Source of the DNA: Leguminivora glycinivorella
Taxonomy: Eukaryota > Arthropoda > Insecta > Lepidoptera > Tortricidae
DNA length: 64,000 nt
Direction: 5' to 3'
Assembly: GCF_023078275.1 (NCBI RefSeq)
Contig: NC_062979.1
Coordinates: 11,538,502 to 11,602,501, forward strand
The position numbers and the translations under genes were made by a program. Positions 1 through 11,300 of the stretch are shown here, piece by piece (the stretch's first letter is position 1; every line of letters begins with the position of its first letter). The notes under the pieces were generated by a model. The model saw only the letters and a program-made list of their open reading frames with translations. It made no database searches and was not told the DNA's origin.

Positions 1-1287
1 CGTTACCTTGATAGACGTTGCTTATTATCAATTGCATCACACACTTTCACGCGGCGGTGAAAAGCGTGCACCGGCCTTGGTAGTAACGTGCCGGGAATTA
101 GTTATTGCTCGGCCGGAGTCACGTTTCGTTACGCCAAGTTTATTACGGACCGGAACGGGGAAGATAGGCCGAGTGGGCGGGACATGACACGCCATTAGAG
201 TAAATTTGAATAGTAGTCAATTTTAAAAAGAAGTGACAGTACGTGCTAAAGGGTGGCACTTCGATTGTAGGGACGGCAAAATGTGTCAGCGGTTTGATAT
301 GTGAATTCATAAACAACCGGAGTTATGTTAGTATATTTCCTTGGTAGCATGTACACGTGAGTGTCTGGCGGCGGGCCAGGCGTTGCCGATGGTCAGCAGT
401 CGTTTGGCGAACAACGCGGTATGCGAGTTATGCCGTAAAAGCGTGAACGACGAGTTGACACGTTCCGGACCGTGTATTCCAATTGTGAACTGAACTGAGC
501 TCAAGATCCATTATTTTGAGATTTTTGAGTAAGTAGATATACTGAATTGAACCCTGTGCCAAAGAAAAAGACTGGAATATTATTATTGCAGGAAATAATT
601 GAACAGATGAGACCAGAAGACAAAGATGCTTATGTTCAAACCGATTACAAGACAATTTTAATTTCTTAAAGTCAATAGGTACTTAAACACGCACCTGATT
701 CATGAGTGTCCTTAATGAAATCAAATTATTTAAAGCAGACCGTAATTGAATAAATTACAAAGCGACGAACATAATACCGAATTCGACACAATACAAAAGA
801 GCGCGGGCGCGCCGAACGCGCAACAATGGAATTTTAATGAGGGGCTGTTAACGAGGATCCACATTTACATAATCGCGTAAATAATTATTCATACTAAACA
901 CGAACGTAAGAAACGACCGTTTGTCGCGGTGTAGATCTCGGTATCTTGGCATCGCGAGAGAATAATCGCGCGATTAATGCGATGCGATACGGTTACGAAC
1001 ACTTTTTATGCATCCGCTGCAATTACTCACAATGAAAAACCGGTCGCATGAAATCTGCCCGTCAACTCGATGCGTGTCATCCGCTATTTAATAATAATAA
1101 ACATGACATTATGTTTAAGTGTTTTCCCGCGTGCTTAGCCACTTATCAACCTAACAGTCAATACTTAAATGCTTTCAGTCAAGTGCTACTCACACCTCTA
1201 CAATAAATAAAGCGATCATAATTCAAGATAAGAACACGCCTACGTATTACCACGTGACATACCTGCCATAAGTACCGTTGAAAAAAT
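1..1287. other. No gene recognised
   Basis: AT-rich unique DNA. I see no exon with splice sites, no tRNA and no clear repeat ends. Open frames are short and read as chance. Confidence 0.6.
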
Positions 1288-1670
1288 AATAACCAACGAT
1301 AAACTTATCGCTAAATATGTATACCCTTAGTAAATTTATTATTATGTGGAGTCTGACCGCGCTTCTCAAACAGAGGCGACTGCGTTGGCTGGGGCATGTG
1401 CACAGGATGGAACCCTCCCGTTTACCACGCCGTGTTCTTGTAGGCGAAGTAGCGAATGCCAAAAGAGATGTTGGGAGACCATTGCTTCGCTTCAAAGACT
1501 GCGCTAAGAGGGACATGGCAGCCTTTAAAATCGACTACCAAAACTGGGAGAAGCTTGCGGAGAAGCGGACGGAGTGTGCGTTGGAAATGAGACCTGGTTT
1601 GCGAAACTAGCTGAAAATGTGTCGATGACGTAACGGTAAGTAAGATATGAAAAACAATAAATAACCAACG
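1288..1670 (+). mobile_element. 5'-truncated non-LTR retrotransposon insertion with TSD
   Basis: The insertion body is 1299-1659. It is bounded by the 11-bp direct repeat AATAACCAACG at 1288-1298 and 1660-1670, which I read as a target-site duplication. The A-rich end (ATGAAAAACAATAA) lies at the right, matching plus-strand orientation. The coding remnant inside gives the same orientation. Only the last few hundred bases of the parent element are present, as expected after incomplete target-primed reverse transcription. Confidence 0.7.
1317..1610 (+). pseudogene. C-terminal remnant of a non-LTR reverse transcriptase
   Basis: About 97 codons stay open. From about residue 17 the translation carries the pattern LLKQRRLRWLGHVHRM, then GRPLLRFKDCAKRD and a final NWEKLAEKR. 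This is the segment downstream of the polymerase domain in endonuclease/reverse-transcriptase proteins of RTE-related elements (family knowledge; clade not tested). Polymerase and endonuclease domains are absent, so it cannot encode an active enzyme. The first 15 or so residues look like flanking DNA read through, not element sequence. The last ~10 codons drift from the family pattern. It sits inside the duplication-flanked insertion 1299-1659. Confidence 0.65.
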
Positions 1671-3662
1671 TTCTTGCTTTCACTAGAACGGACAATGTAA
1701 GTAAAGTAATCAAGAGAGATAGCTAATTAGGTTGATAACACTGGCTTAAGTGCGTCGTAAAAAGTGTTTACACGAGGAGAAAACAGTATCATTGTAAATG
1801 TTAGCAAGTGAGTATTGATGAGCCGTAAACAAAAGTGGTGAGACAATGCGACATTGATCAACGGGCACAATGGGGCAACAAATAACTCTACGTGGAAGTG
1901 CGGCGGCTGATTGACAAGACAAACGCCGAGGCGGAACCGGTGAGAGCATTTCATTACACGGCAAAAAGTCGCCGACTCCGAGAGCGCCCCGCCGGCCTGC
2001 CTGGCATAAATCCTGGCTTGTTCCCCGTCGCGAACCGACAGGACTAGTGTAGCCTGTGTAGCTGATGCGAGCTCAGCTTCGTAAGAATTGTGTGCAATCG
2101 GAGACCAGGCCACTGTTTCGCCAGAGTAGACGCCTGCGGGCCCTGTGGGCGTCGGGAATAACGAGCCTGCAGCGCGCCGACTGAATTATTCATAAAGGGC
2201 CGCCATACACATAACTGCATTACATTCACAGAAACACGCAACAGGATAAGTTAATGGATATTTGTTAAAAAACAAAGACATTAATAACTGCCATTTACAA
2301 CCACAAACATGCTGTCAATTACTTAGTGCAATACCGTTCGCAGCCATTAGCTAACTGGGTCTTCCGAGAATAGTTAACCGCGACGTAACCGCCGCGCCGG
2401 CTCGAACAAGAACGCGCTCAGTTCCTCCATTACGAAGATGACGGGGTCATGAGGTCGAAATCATCAAAGCTATTTTGTAGTCGCACAACGATCTACAGAG
2501 GAAGTGGGCTCGAGCGCGTGACTTGAAACGATCAATTCAAATGATTCAGATCATTTGAATATTTCACGAGCTAAACTAATAAAGACGTTATTCATGTCTC
2601 ATGCGGTTTGCGTGCGGTGCTCAAGGTACTTTATTTACGGAGACGTTTATGCCCTGCGGCTGTAAAAGGACAAAGAGAGCAATCTCATGTAGCTAGAAAT
2701 GTCGGCTGACACGACACCCAGCCCGTTTGTCTGTTGGAACATTTTATTCCAGCCACTAGAGCGTGTAGCGTCGACTGCCTGCCGTGTAATGAAACACTTC
2801 CACCCGGCCAATAACCGTTAAAAGGACATTCAAGCGACAAAGCTTTCTCTGACAAAGCAATTAACTAGGTAGTACGTGAGTTTATGTAACGTGGACCTTG
2901 TAGTTTTGCAGACGTTAGAGTATGCCAAAAAACCGCAGTTTTATGGTAACTTTCTAACTAATGAATCGCGACGTTCGCTTTTGAAATGTCAGCCCAGTTT
3001 TTCGCTCGTTAGGCGGAGTAGTGACCGGGCAATTACGTGAACCAGTCGCGGCCTTATACGGCGCATCGGCTGTCGTGACTGCAAATGCCACCTTGAAGAT
3101 ATGGTGTAGCGTTTGTAGGCACGACGAGGGAAGCGGGCGCGTGCAGTAAGTTGCGCAATGTGCTATTGAAAGCGCAAGAGCCCGGCGGCGGAGGCAATCT
3201 CCCTCGGATCTCACGACGCGTCCCGATGGCTCGTGACTGGAATCCCGATCCCCTTCGGCAAGACGACCCACCCCGCGTTCTCGCCGTCCAATCCAAATCG
3301 CACCCACCTCTCTATGTGCATTTCACATCCGAACTGTCGAATTACACTTCGAAACAAAGTAGGTAACAATAAGTGGAATTTTTCTTAGTAGGTATACGTA
3401 TAGTAATATGAAAAACCCATTACATACTTCGTTTTTCTAACCAATAACGCACCTACCTCAAACTGATTAGTATCCGGTTTTCCTGTTGTAACTCTGAATG
3501 TTAATGTGGTTAATCAATAAACAGCCAGCGCTCAAGGCTCGCTTACCATTGTTAATAAATCTAATAGGGAAAAATATAAGGAAATTGGTTCCTTTTTATC
3601 GACATTTCTTTATTAATAATTGTCCTTTATCAATATCCGCTTTGATGGAGGAAATGCTTCTA
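1671..3662. other. No gene recognised; GC-richer patch near 3.0-3.3 kb
   Basis: Mostly AT-rich. Overlapping open frames occur on both strands at 1727-2113 and 2954-3366, but both-strand openness there follows from base composition. The translations match no family I know. The 3000-3310 patch is richer in G+C and could be regulatory; nothing in it decides this. Confidence 0.5.
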
Positions 3663-4167
3663 AAAATACTACTATACATACATACATACAATCACGCCTG
3701 TTTCCCAGAGGGGTAGGCAGAGATCACGGATTTCCATTTACTACGATCCTGACAAACCACTTTCGCTTCACACACTTTCATAACATTTCTCATACACGCT
3801 CGTCGGTTTCGAGTACTTCTGACCTGGCCTCTTTGCAATATTTCCCCGATTTGATCAAGAAAAGTTCGCCTAGGTCTTCCACTACCAACTGACCCTTCCA
3901 CTCCTTTTTCATATACTTTCTTCGTTAATCTCCTCTCATCCATCCTCTCTACATGCCCAAACCACCTTAACATACCCATCTCAATCTTTGTCACCACATC
4001 TACATCCACTCCACACTTCTCTCTTATCACGCTATTTCTGATCCTATCACTCAACTTTACACCAGCCATGCTTCTTAACGCTCTCATTTCTACGGCATTC
4101 ACTTGACTTTGAAGTCTTTTCTCCCACACCCAACTTTCACTACCATATTATATAAAATACTACTATA
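3663..4167 (-). mobile_element. 5'-truncated RTE-like retroposon with 14-bp TSD
   Basis: Body 3677-4153 is flanked by the perfect direct repeat AAAATACTACTATA at 3663-3676 and 4154-4167. Read on the minus strand the element ends in a (TGTA)n tail next to the left repeat, preceded by a conserved 3' segment (gcctacccctctgggaaaca). I know this tail from many lepidopteran copies. It holds only the C-terminal coding part. Perfect duplications and a long open frame suggest a fairly recent insertion. Confidence 0.85.
3692..4129 (-). pseudogene. C-terminal part of RTE-like reverse transcriptase
   Basis: A 145-codon open frame runs to its natural stop next to the 3' tail. Motifs in order are EMRALRSMAGVKLSDRIRN (about residues 14-32), MLRWFGHVERMDERR (about 52-67) and GRPRRTFLDQI (about 83-93). 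These are characteristic of the region C-terminal to the polymerase palm in RTE-like non-LTR proteins. The YADD-containing domain and endonuclease are missing, so this is a 5'-truncated dead copy. The ATG used is simply the first internal methionine; the upstream codons are cut off by the insertion boundary. Confidence 0.8.
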
Positions 4168-4244
4168 TTAGACCTATTTTTAGGAAAAAAGATGAGACTA
4201 TTAATAACAATTGAAGGACTTATAAAACAAGCTAGCTGCCCCTC

Positions 4245-4323
4245 TAGCACAAATTGCCTTGTCGCGCGCGAGTCCATACTCAATCGTGATGTTGTCTCGC
4301 GCGCGACAAGGCAAGTTGTGCTA
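4245..4323. repeat. Small perfect-stem fold-back (MITE-like)
   Basis: Inverted arms of 28 nt at 4245-4272 and 4296-4323 differ at one position and enclose a 23-nt loop. The stem contains the alternating run TCGCGCGCGA. Size and symmetry fit a tiny fold-back element. I could not fix a target duplication. Confidence 0.7.
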
Positions 4324-5242
4324 AAGTCTGAAAAGAAAACACGTTACACTGGCCTGTGATGGGCCACGCTAATGCACAATTGTAGGCCCGATCACTTGGT
4401 GTTCACACAGTGGCGCATGTCTCATGGACCAATGGACAAAAGTAATTACGGCTGCATTTAATAAACTGTTTACAAGTATTACAGGCGATTGATATAAATC
4501 ATCTTTAAAAGTTTCTTTAACGGTATATTTTGGGTGATCAAAAATTCTTTCTAGACAAAAAAGTGCACTATCCCGGTCAACAAACTAAACAATGATTGTG
4601 TGAACACCACAGGCCACGCTCGCCACGATTCCTTTGAAAATTAGCAACGATCATTAGATCGTTGTAAATCCCCCCACATTGCAATGGACCAATGAAAACC
4701 CAAAACGGCATCTTGTAAATTCCTTGACTGCGAAAATTAGCATTTTCGTTGTATATTATTTATTGTTTGTGATTGGAACCTATATGTAGATAGTAGCTAG
4801 ACTATCGCTCATAAGTCATAAATAGCTAATTACGATTAGGTATAACTGGTATAAGATAACTGGGTTCCTAGACTGATAAGTAATTAATAACCTCTAGTCG
4901 GAGCACATCGCGGGTCAGAGAGATTGATAATGATAGAACGTCACTGATAAGAACCGTAGTTGACAAAGAAAATTTGGAATGGCTTTCATTCCACACAGTA
5001 CTCATTATTGTTGTAAAATTAATGTTATTGACAGTTATTGATATAAAATTAATAAATTTATGACCAAGCAAGTAATTATGACTGAATTTAAATGAAATGT
5101 GGCTGTGCAGTACGGTACGAATGGTTAATTAGCTTACACGGATATAATCCATTAGACAAAAACATTCACTTGAATATCTTACGTAACTTCCAGAATATCA
5201 AAAACTGTTCTACACTTCGTATTTGTAACTTTAAATAAAAAT
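4324..5242. other. No gene recognised
   Basis: AT-rich. A 12-nt inverted pair (ggtgttcacaca at 4398-4409 and its complement at 4597-4608) brackets about 190 bp and may mark another small fold-back, but the arms are too short to call. Confidence 0.45.
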
Positions 5243-5672
5243 ATCTGGGCGACCGAGCTTCGCTCGGTTCTATTTTAATATATCACGTCTTTAGATAAAA
5301 AAAAAACTCTTATAAATACAAAAACAAAAAAAAAGACAAAAAACAAAAACTTAATTTCTGACCGGGATTCGAAACCCTGACACCTACGATCTATCTGCGT
5401 ACATTAGACCGACCTCGTGCGACTGAGCTAAGCGGAATCGATGCGCGCGCGGCGAAATTAAGGACCATATTTTACGTTTACAAATGCGAAAGAAAAACTC
5501 ATGAAAACTCGAAAATTCGCGTTTTCCGGGATCTAAGGCTACGCTAGATCGATTTTTCACCCCCGAAAACCCCCACAAAACAAATTTCAGCGAAATCGTT
5601 AGAGCGGTTTCCGAGATCGTCGGTATATATAAATAAATATATAAATAAATAAATAAATAAATAAATAAATAT
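5243..5672 (+). mobile_element. Retroposon ending in (AAAT)n with antisense tRNA-like block
   Basis: It begins near 'ctgggcgaccgagcttcgctcgg' (5' limit approximate) and ends in an (AAAT)n run at about 5633-5670. Before the tail is the segment 'aaatttcagcgaaatcg', resembling 3' ends of many lepidopteran retroposons. In the middle, on the opposite strand, lies a tRNA-like block with both internal pol III promoter boxes. A coherent coding region is absent, so it is either a SINE-like unit or a fused structure. Flanking duplications are ambiguous because of the tail. Confidence 0.55.
5364..5431 (-). promoter_or_regulatory. tRNA-like A and B boxes (pol III type)
   Basis: On the minus strand the sequence TTAGCTCAGTCG (complement of 5420-5431) matches a tRNA D-arm / A box. 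GGTTTCGAATCCC (complement of 5364-5376) matches a T-arm / B box. Their spacing of roughly 45-55 nt is right for a tRNA-derived promoter. The acceptor stem does not close, so I call it tRNA-derived repeat sequence, not a tRNA gene. Confidence 0.65.
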
Positions 5673-5790
5673 ACAAGAATTGCTCGTTTAATAGTATAAG
5701 ATAGGTCTAGTGCAGTTTATAATATTTTGTATAATTCGATATATTTTGTAATAATTTATAAATAACACTTATTATTACATAAATACTCAC

Positions 5791-6000
5791 GTTTGTAAAG
5801 CTTTGTGGTAAAACTTCCGTTAAAAAATTTAAGATAATTTCTTCAGTCGAACTCTTAGCAATTCAAATAATCACTTCCGATATCGACACTTTGTACAAAT
5901 CTCGAGTCACAAACACTCCAAGCAAATCACACGAAGATCCTGTAGCGGTAATCCTTCCGGAGCGTCCTTGAAAGCGGTCAGTCGTTGAGTCCACTGCACA
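5791..6000 (-). other. Candidate untranslated first exon of a host gene
   Basis: Read on the minus strand, about 210 nt starting near 6000 contain no ATG. They end at ACAAAC followed by GTGAGT (donor GT at 5790-5789), a near-consensus splice donor. The start region includes a GCAGT motif like an arthropod initiator, with GGACGC about 29-34 nt downstream, resembling a downstream promoter element but one base off ideal spacing. Upstream on this strand lies a GC-rich stretch (6040-6330). No coding sequence is visible, so the gene body would lie to the left, possibly outside the window. The start is approximate; this is inference from signals only. Confidence 0.35.
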
Positions 6001-6039
6001 CACTCACAGCACTCCAGTCGGCTATGTTGTATTACTATG

Positions 6040-6330
6040 AATCACGATAATGAACGTGAGCGTCGTGTTAGCTGAGACGTGCGAGAACCTCGGTGTAGCA
6101 CAAAGAACTGAAACGCGGGCGGGGAAGTGGCGGTTGGAGGGAAGGGGTGCGCGGGGAATAGTGCGCCAGTCTCGCGCCGACAGCAACGTAGCAACAAGTG
6201 AAGGGCTCCGCGGGTGTGAGGGCGGCAAGCGGGCAGCCCCCCGCGCGAGGAGCGCACCTGACGGAGGATGCAATGCAGTCAGCGCCGAAGCCGCGATAGC
6301 AGGAAGGGCACGCACATGTCGATGTAATCG
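6040..6330 (-). promoter_or_regulatory. GC-rich, CpG-dense promoter-like island
   Basis: This stretch is clearly richer in G+C and CpG than its surroundings. Both strands stay open for 70-97 codons simply because of composition; neither translation resembles a protein. Its place just upstream of the candidate minus-strand first exon suggests a promoter. Confidence 0.35.
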
Positions 6331-7528
6331 CTAAGTGCGTTTAACATAATGACTTGCTTGTTTTGTGCCGTGTACTGATAAACCAATACCTAAAAAATGC
6401 AACGGAATGCATCGTTAAACACCTGGCTCTTGTGGGTTCAGTATGAATACAGGAAATATTCAAATGAATGTCTTTTTTATTGCGTTACGGTTACGTTACC
6501 TTACATGAACAACTAGTAAATTACCCCCGACTTGCACACGATTATGTATTTCACCTTACTTATCAAAAGTTAGTAGAACATCTTATTACTATATTATTAT
6601 ACTTTAATTATACAAATCTGGACCATACGTAAAATTTTAAAACAACAATTACCTACCAGAAAGAATAATAGAGCAGCGATTATGAATCTATGGTACCTAT
6701 TTATGCCCATAATGTGGCATTGCACTTAATTATATAATTATGTTACTTAAATAGAATTGCAATAACTGAACTGATCACATAATTAATAAGCATTTTCAAT
6801 GCTATAAAAAAGCACTTTTCATGAAACTTATTTGTTGTTTACATTTTTGACTCAACAGAACGTTTAAAATTAGCATAGACATAAATTATCTAGAACAGCG
6901 GCATGCAAAACTTCTAGGTTAATATTAACAGCAAAAAAATAATACGAAAAGTAAACAAATGCGATCGTTGACCAACATACCTACTGGCATTTTACATCGA
7001 GCCGACGATTTGGCGAACTGCCAACGGCCTATTGTGTGCTGTGCTGTGACAACTATTCGTTCTGCATTTCGGATTATAAATAACACAATATTGATGGCTT
7101 TTCCGTTGTGACCGTTGTGTTTTCGAACATCTTATATGAATAGACATTAATGTATGTAAAAATGTAAATGTAATATTATGATGTAAATGTGAAAAGTGTA
7201 TATAACTCACTCGTTATTGACATTGATGCAGGTACTTTAATAATTATTAACCTTCATCTTTCCATGTTTTCACTACCAGCAGCTAAGTCATGCGGGTGGA
7301 CATGAAGCTCGCAGTTACTTAACACCTTTTTTCAGAACCGCAATGAGGTCGCAGCGCGCTTATCGGCGGCCTTCGTGCTAATAAGGTTAGCGAATACACG
7401 CAAATTGTGATACTACGAATAATTTGCACAAACAAGGTGAAAAAACCTGAGTTATTGCGCTTTAAATAGAGATTATATGAGAGAGATAACATTTGTTAGG
7501 AGGTGAGCTGTAAACATTTATAAATGTT
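6331..7528. other. No gene recognised
   Basis: AT-rich unique DNA with no open frame or repeat boundary worth calling. Confidence 0.6.
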
Positions 7529-8338
7529 AATGTCGGTAAGATTGGAAAAAGAGGGGGGAGGCCTTTGCCCAGCAGTGGGACACAACAGGCTCCTAATAAT
7601 AATAATAATAAGCCCCCAGGGCAGCTTGTGGCGAGCTGAATGGGAAGTGGCGTCCCTTGGGTCCCATGCCCCCGAGAGTCGATCAGATCCCTCCCTCCGG
7701 CTTGTCTTCATTGGCCGGCCGGAGTGAACACTGAGCAGGGGTCGCAGGACTCTCACCTCTGGCTTGCCTTAACCGGCCGTCCACAGTGGGGTGCCAGAGC
7801 TATATGCTTGCAGGGTGGAAGTGAAATATGCATAAGACGCGAGTTGGCACAGTGGCTGTTTCGTACAGACTGGGTAGAAAGCGGCGCACACCTCTCTACA
7901 CCCTGAGCCGCTCACGCTATGTTGTGCCCTTGTCGCTCCGTGCGAGCGGCCGTTTTCGGGGACCCATATAGTGAGTTGGCGAGTCACCACCTGCCTATTT
8001 TGTCATGTTTTGTAACATATGAGTAAGGCAGGTGCCATAGTTTTTCCAATAGCACCAGTTACGAATCCACTAGCAACTCAACATAATAGCCCGGTTTCTT
8101 TTTGTACCTTTATCTTACAATAGTTCTACACTAACCGGGGCTTGTCCTTGGGTGCATTACTATAGTGCGGACAGGGATAATCGCTGGTTTGTGTCACATT
8201 ACATTTAGATTAAACTGTTCTAAAGGGCCTCTGCGCTGTTGGCTTCGGCCCCACGTATGCGTTACAAAGGTCCGGGACCCCATGGTCCCGAGATATGTAA
8301 AGAACAAACATAATAATAATAATAATAAAATGTCGGTA
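7529..8338 (+). mobile_element. Two nested retroposon 3' ends inside one 10-bp TSD
   Basis: The direct repeat AATGTCGGTA occurs at 7529-7538 and 8329-8338 and encloses everything between. Module 1 (7539-~7611) is the end of a retroposon carrying 'gcccagcagtgggac' and a (TAA)n tail. Module 2 (~7612-8328) is a different retroposon that also ends in (TAA)n. The simplest reading is that module 2 jumped into the (TAA)n tail of module 1, hiding its own duplication in the microsatellite. A chimeric single insertion would also fit. Confidence 0.65.
7612..8328 (+). repeat. Dispersed retroposon family, copy 1
   Basis: Shares blocks with 28410-29120: 'gggcagcttgtggcgagctg', 'gcataagacgcgagttgg' followed by 'acagtggct', 'agaaagcgg', and 'ttggcttcggccc' near the 3' end. 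It ends in (TAA)n. No continuous reverse transcriptase frame is present, so it is probably a 3' untranslated region of a non-LTR element or a non-coding retroposon. I do not recognise the parent family. Confidence 0.7.
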
Positions 8339-11300
8339 TGGTCAAAATAACAAAACGCTTGACTCGGTTTTCCTGATTGAACTAACCGTAGATAATCTTA
8401 ACGTAATCATAGCTATAAATCCGAATAAGCAAATCTAATCTTGACCACTTCTGTACATGTACACGTACAACTCACTGACATGATGAAACTTCAAACGATA
8501 CCTTTAAGATACGACTGAATATTAAACCAAAAATACTCGCTTATCATTATCACACAGTGCGCCTCGTCAGATTGTTTAGATAAGGGAGATAGAGCGGAAT
8601 TTAATAGATAAGCAACACAAACATAGCGGTCGATAACCAAGCCTGCCGTGATAACGTCGGTTTCAACTATTTGTACGGAGCTACGCAAATATTAGATAAA
8701 AGTACGAGCTTCTACAACCTATCTAAGTTATGTTACTAAATGCGAGCGAAATTCGTAAACTTACCTCAAGGCTCAAACTCTTGGCAACAATGACTGTGAG
8801 AACTGGCAAAAGCGCTCAGTGCATAAAATCGTGCCTAATCCAAAACCACACGGGGTTTTATTCCCTTTAAGAACTGGGCTATGTTTTCTCGGCGCAGATA
8901 GATTAACACGGTCAAAGAAAATCTAATTTACTGCCTTATCAAAGAAGAAACAAGTAACTAGCGCGATAGGTAACTTTGTTTTTCTATCCAGTCCGATAAT
9001 AATCGGAGCAGCGTCTATTTACACTACCCGCTAGCTATTATTAAACAATTAAATAGTTATTAAACAAATAGGATCATATCATAAAACTCGTTAATTGGAC
9101 AGGAAACCTTCCAGCAATTACGATATTTACAATTAGCAGTGTGCGGTACGTGGAGATAAGGTTACCGTGAGCGTGCGTTATCTGGCGTCAACGACGCATT
9201 GTCTCCGATGATTACCGACTTAGATTACGGCTCAGTCGGAGATATTTACCCTGCAAAGAACGCTCTCGCGGTTTCCGGGCGTGACTCAGGCGCGTGGGAG
9301 AATTTACGGCGCGACGTAACAATCAAATACCTTACTCGATTCAAAACTATGTTCATAAACGCATATGTAGACCGCGAACAATGACTTACTTATCATCGTT
9401 ATCGATAGCTTACACAGCTGTGAAGCCGCCGATAATGCTGCCATTAAATTAATTCGATGCCCTGAGCTGATGCAATAATTGACTATGAATCACACGCACG
9501 TTTACAAACGGAAACGCATTCACAGAATAAATTATAAACAAGCATGAAGGTGAAGACGTTCTTCGGATTATTATTACGAATGGTTATTTAAGACGCAAAT
9601 CACGATTTCGTCACCATGGCAGGGAGTGTTCGCGATCGAATGTCAAAAACCGCAAGTCGCAATAAATTGTCTCGTGGAGAGTAAACATCGGCGTTCGGCC
9701 GCATTCATGCATAATTGATGAGGGTTCGGAACGAGCGCATGGATTCCTCTCGCGGTCACGACTCGCAGCTCCTCCGAAACGTACGCCCGTGGCAGCCATT
9801 TTGTGGAGCTAGAATCGCCCCCGGCTGCCTGCGCCGTGCGCGCTACATCGTGAATATTAATTTGGCCTTATGATACGTAATATACCCGACTACTCCGAGC
9901 TCAGATAATAACTGTAATTAAAGACGAACAAGCATTTTTTTCTTATTTCTTTCACTTCCGCTGTATTTGATCCGCATGTAATGATTTAAACATGATACAT
10001 AGGTAGGTAATATGAACGTCAACTATTTATTGCAGTCAGTATCAGCACGCAAGATGCAATTAATACAAAACGATCGTTATTAGTTTCTATTGTTGCCGTC
10101 CGAGTAAATAGAGCACGAAGCGGTGTAACAATAAATTTAATAGCACAATACACTCGGAGCAGTCTCACGCACGCCTATTGTGCCGTGTAATTGTAATCAA
10201 AAGCCTTTTCTCTCGAACATCTTAACGTCAATAAAGACATTTCACAACAACGAGAGAACAATCTTTTGTTTTATTTCTTACATTAACCGTCGCTTTGATA
10301 GTCCAGCGATCGAGACAAAGGCATGTGATCTAAGGTATCTCAGCGAAAACTTAAATTGGATTCGTGTCATGTCTATTCAATTTGCGATGCGGAGCTTCCA
10401 TTACAGAGGTTGCTTCCTCGGCTCGTTGTGCGTTCATTTCGCTGATACTTTGCGGTAGAGGCCTACCCTACGGCGAGGCACTCGGCTGACGGATGAAAGT
10501 ACCGCCCAAGCGCCGACTTGTAATAACGTGAAATGAAATACCGAGCTCGTCTGCTCTTCAACCGCAGCGCTGCGCCAACACACGCCCGACGTGCACATAA
10601 CATCAAGTGAATGCGTAACCATGAACTACGTATTATGCCGCCAACTCAGTCTGCGCTCTGCAGCGCCGTCATCTATAATTCAGATGAATTCTGGACTGTT
10701 TATGTACACAGCCATAAAACAATCGTTTTTGATAACGGAATGAATTTAAACTCCTATGAGCACCAGCCGCTATTGCCTGATGTTTGTAAAACTTCGTTTG
10801 AAAGTCGTATGTGTATTCAACATGTTTAACAGCTGCAAATGGCGCAGCCGTGCTTCCTGCCATCGAACGAGCCATTGTTACAGTAATACACGGTTTTTAT
10901 GCCAATATTACTAAGAATGGCACGACACTTGCGTTCATGCATACGTCTTTATGTTAGCGTCACCGGAGCGGTGTGACAGACATATATTAGCGCGTGGGAA
11001 TTGACAGCTTTTGTATGTGCAACGGCTGTTTTCTCCTGATTTGAATGAATCAACAATATACCGCTACTTTATTGTTCTTTTGTTTCCGTTTTATGACGAA
11101 GACTTTTATATTTAATACCTAAACCATCCGATAAAGTTGTATAAATTATTTCAACAGCAAATCTATAAAAAAAAGTTGATGTCTCATTAGACTTACAAAT
11201 TCAAATACCCGCGCTCGAGCCATACAATTTCCGTTTAAGTCCAGTCATTCCAGTCAAACATGTATTTCTGGTTTGCTTTTACTAGCAACAATTTGCGAGT

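Noticed and set aside
1727..2113. 128-codon minus-strand open frame
   Set aside because: A second minus-strand frame is open over the same stretch (1746-1964) and the composition is mixed. No recognisable protein features.
4398..4608. Inverted 12-nt pair as a fold-back element
   Set aside because: Arms are too short and the surrounding sequence does not pair; could be chance.
5364..5431. tRNA gene on the minus strand
   Set aside because: A and B boxes are present but the acceptor stem does not close and the block is embedded in a retroposon.
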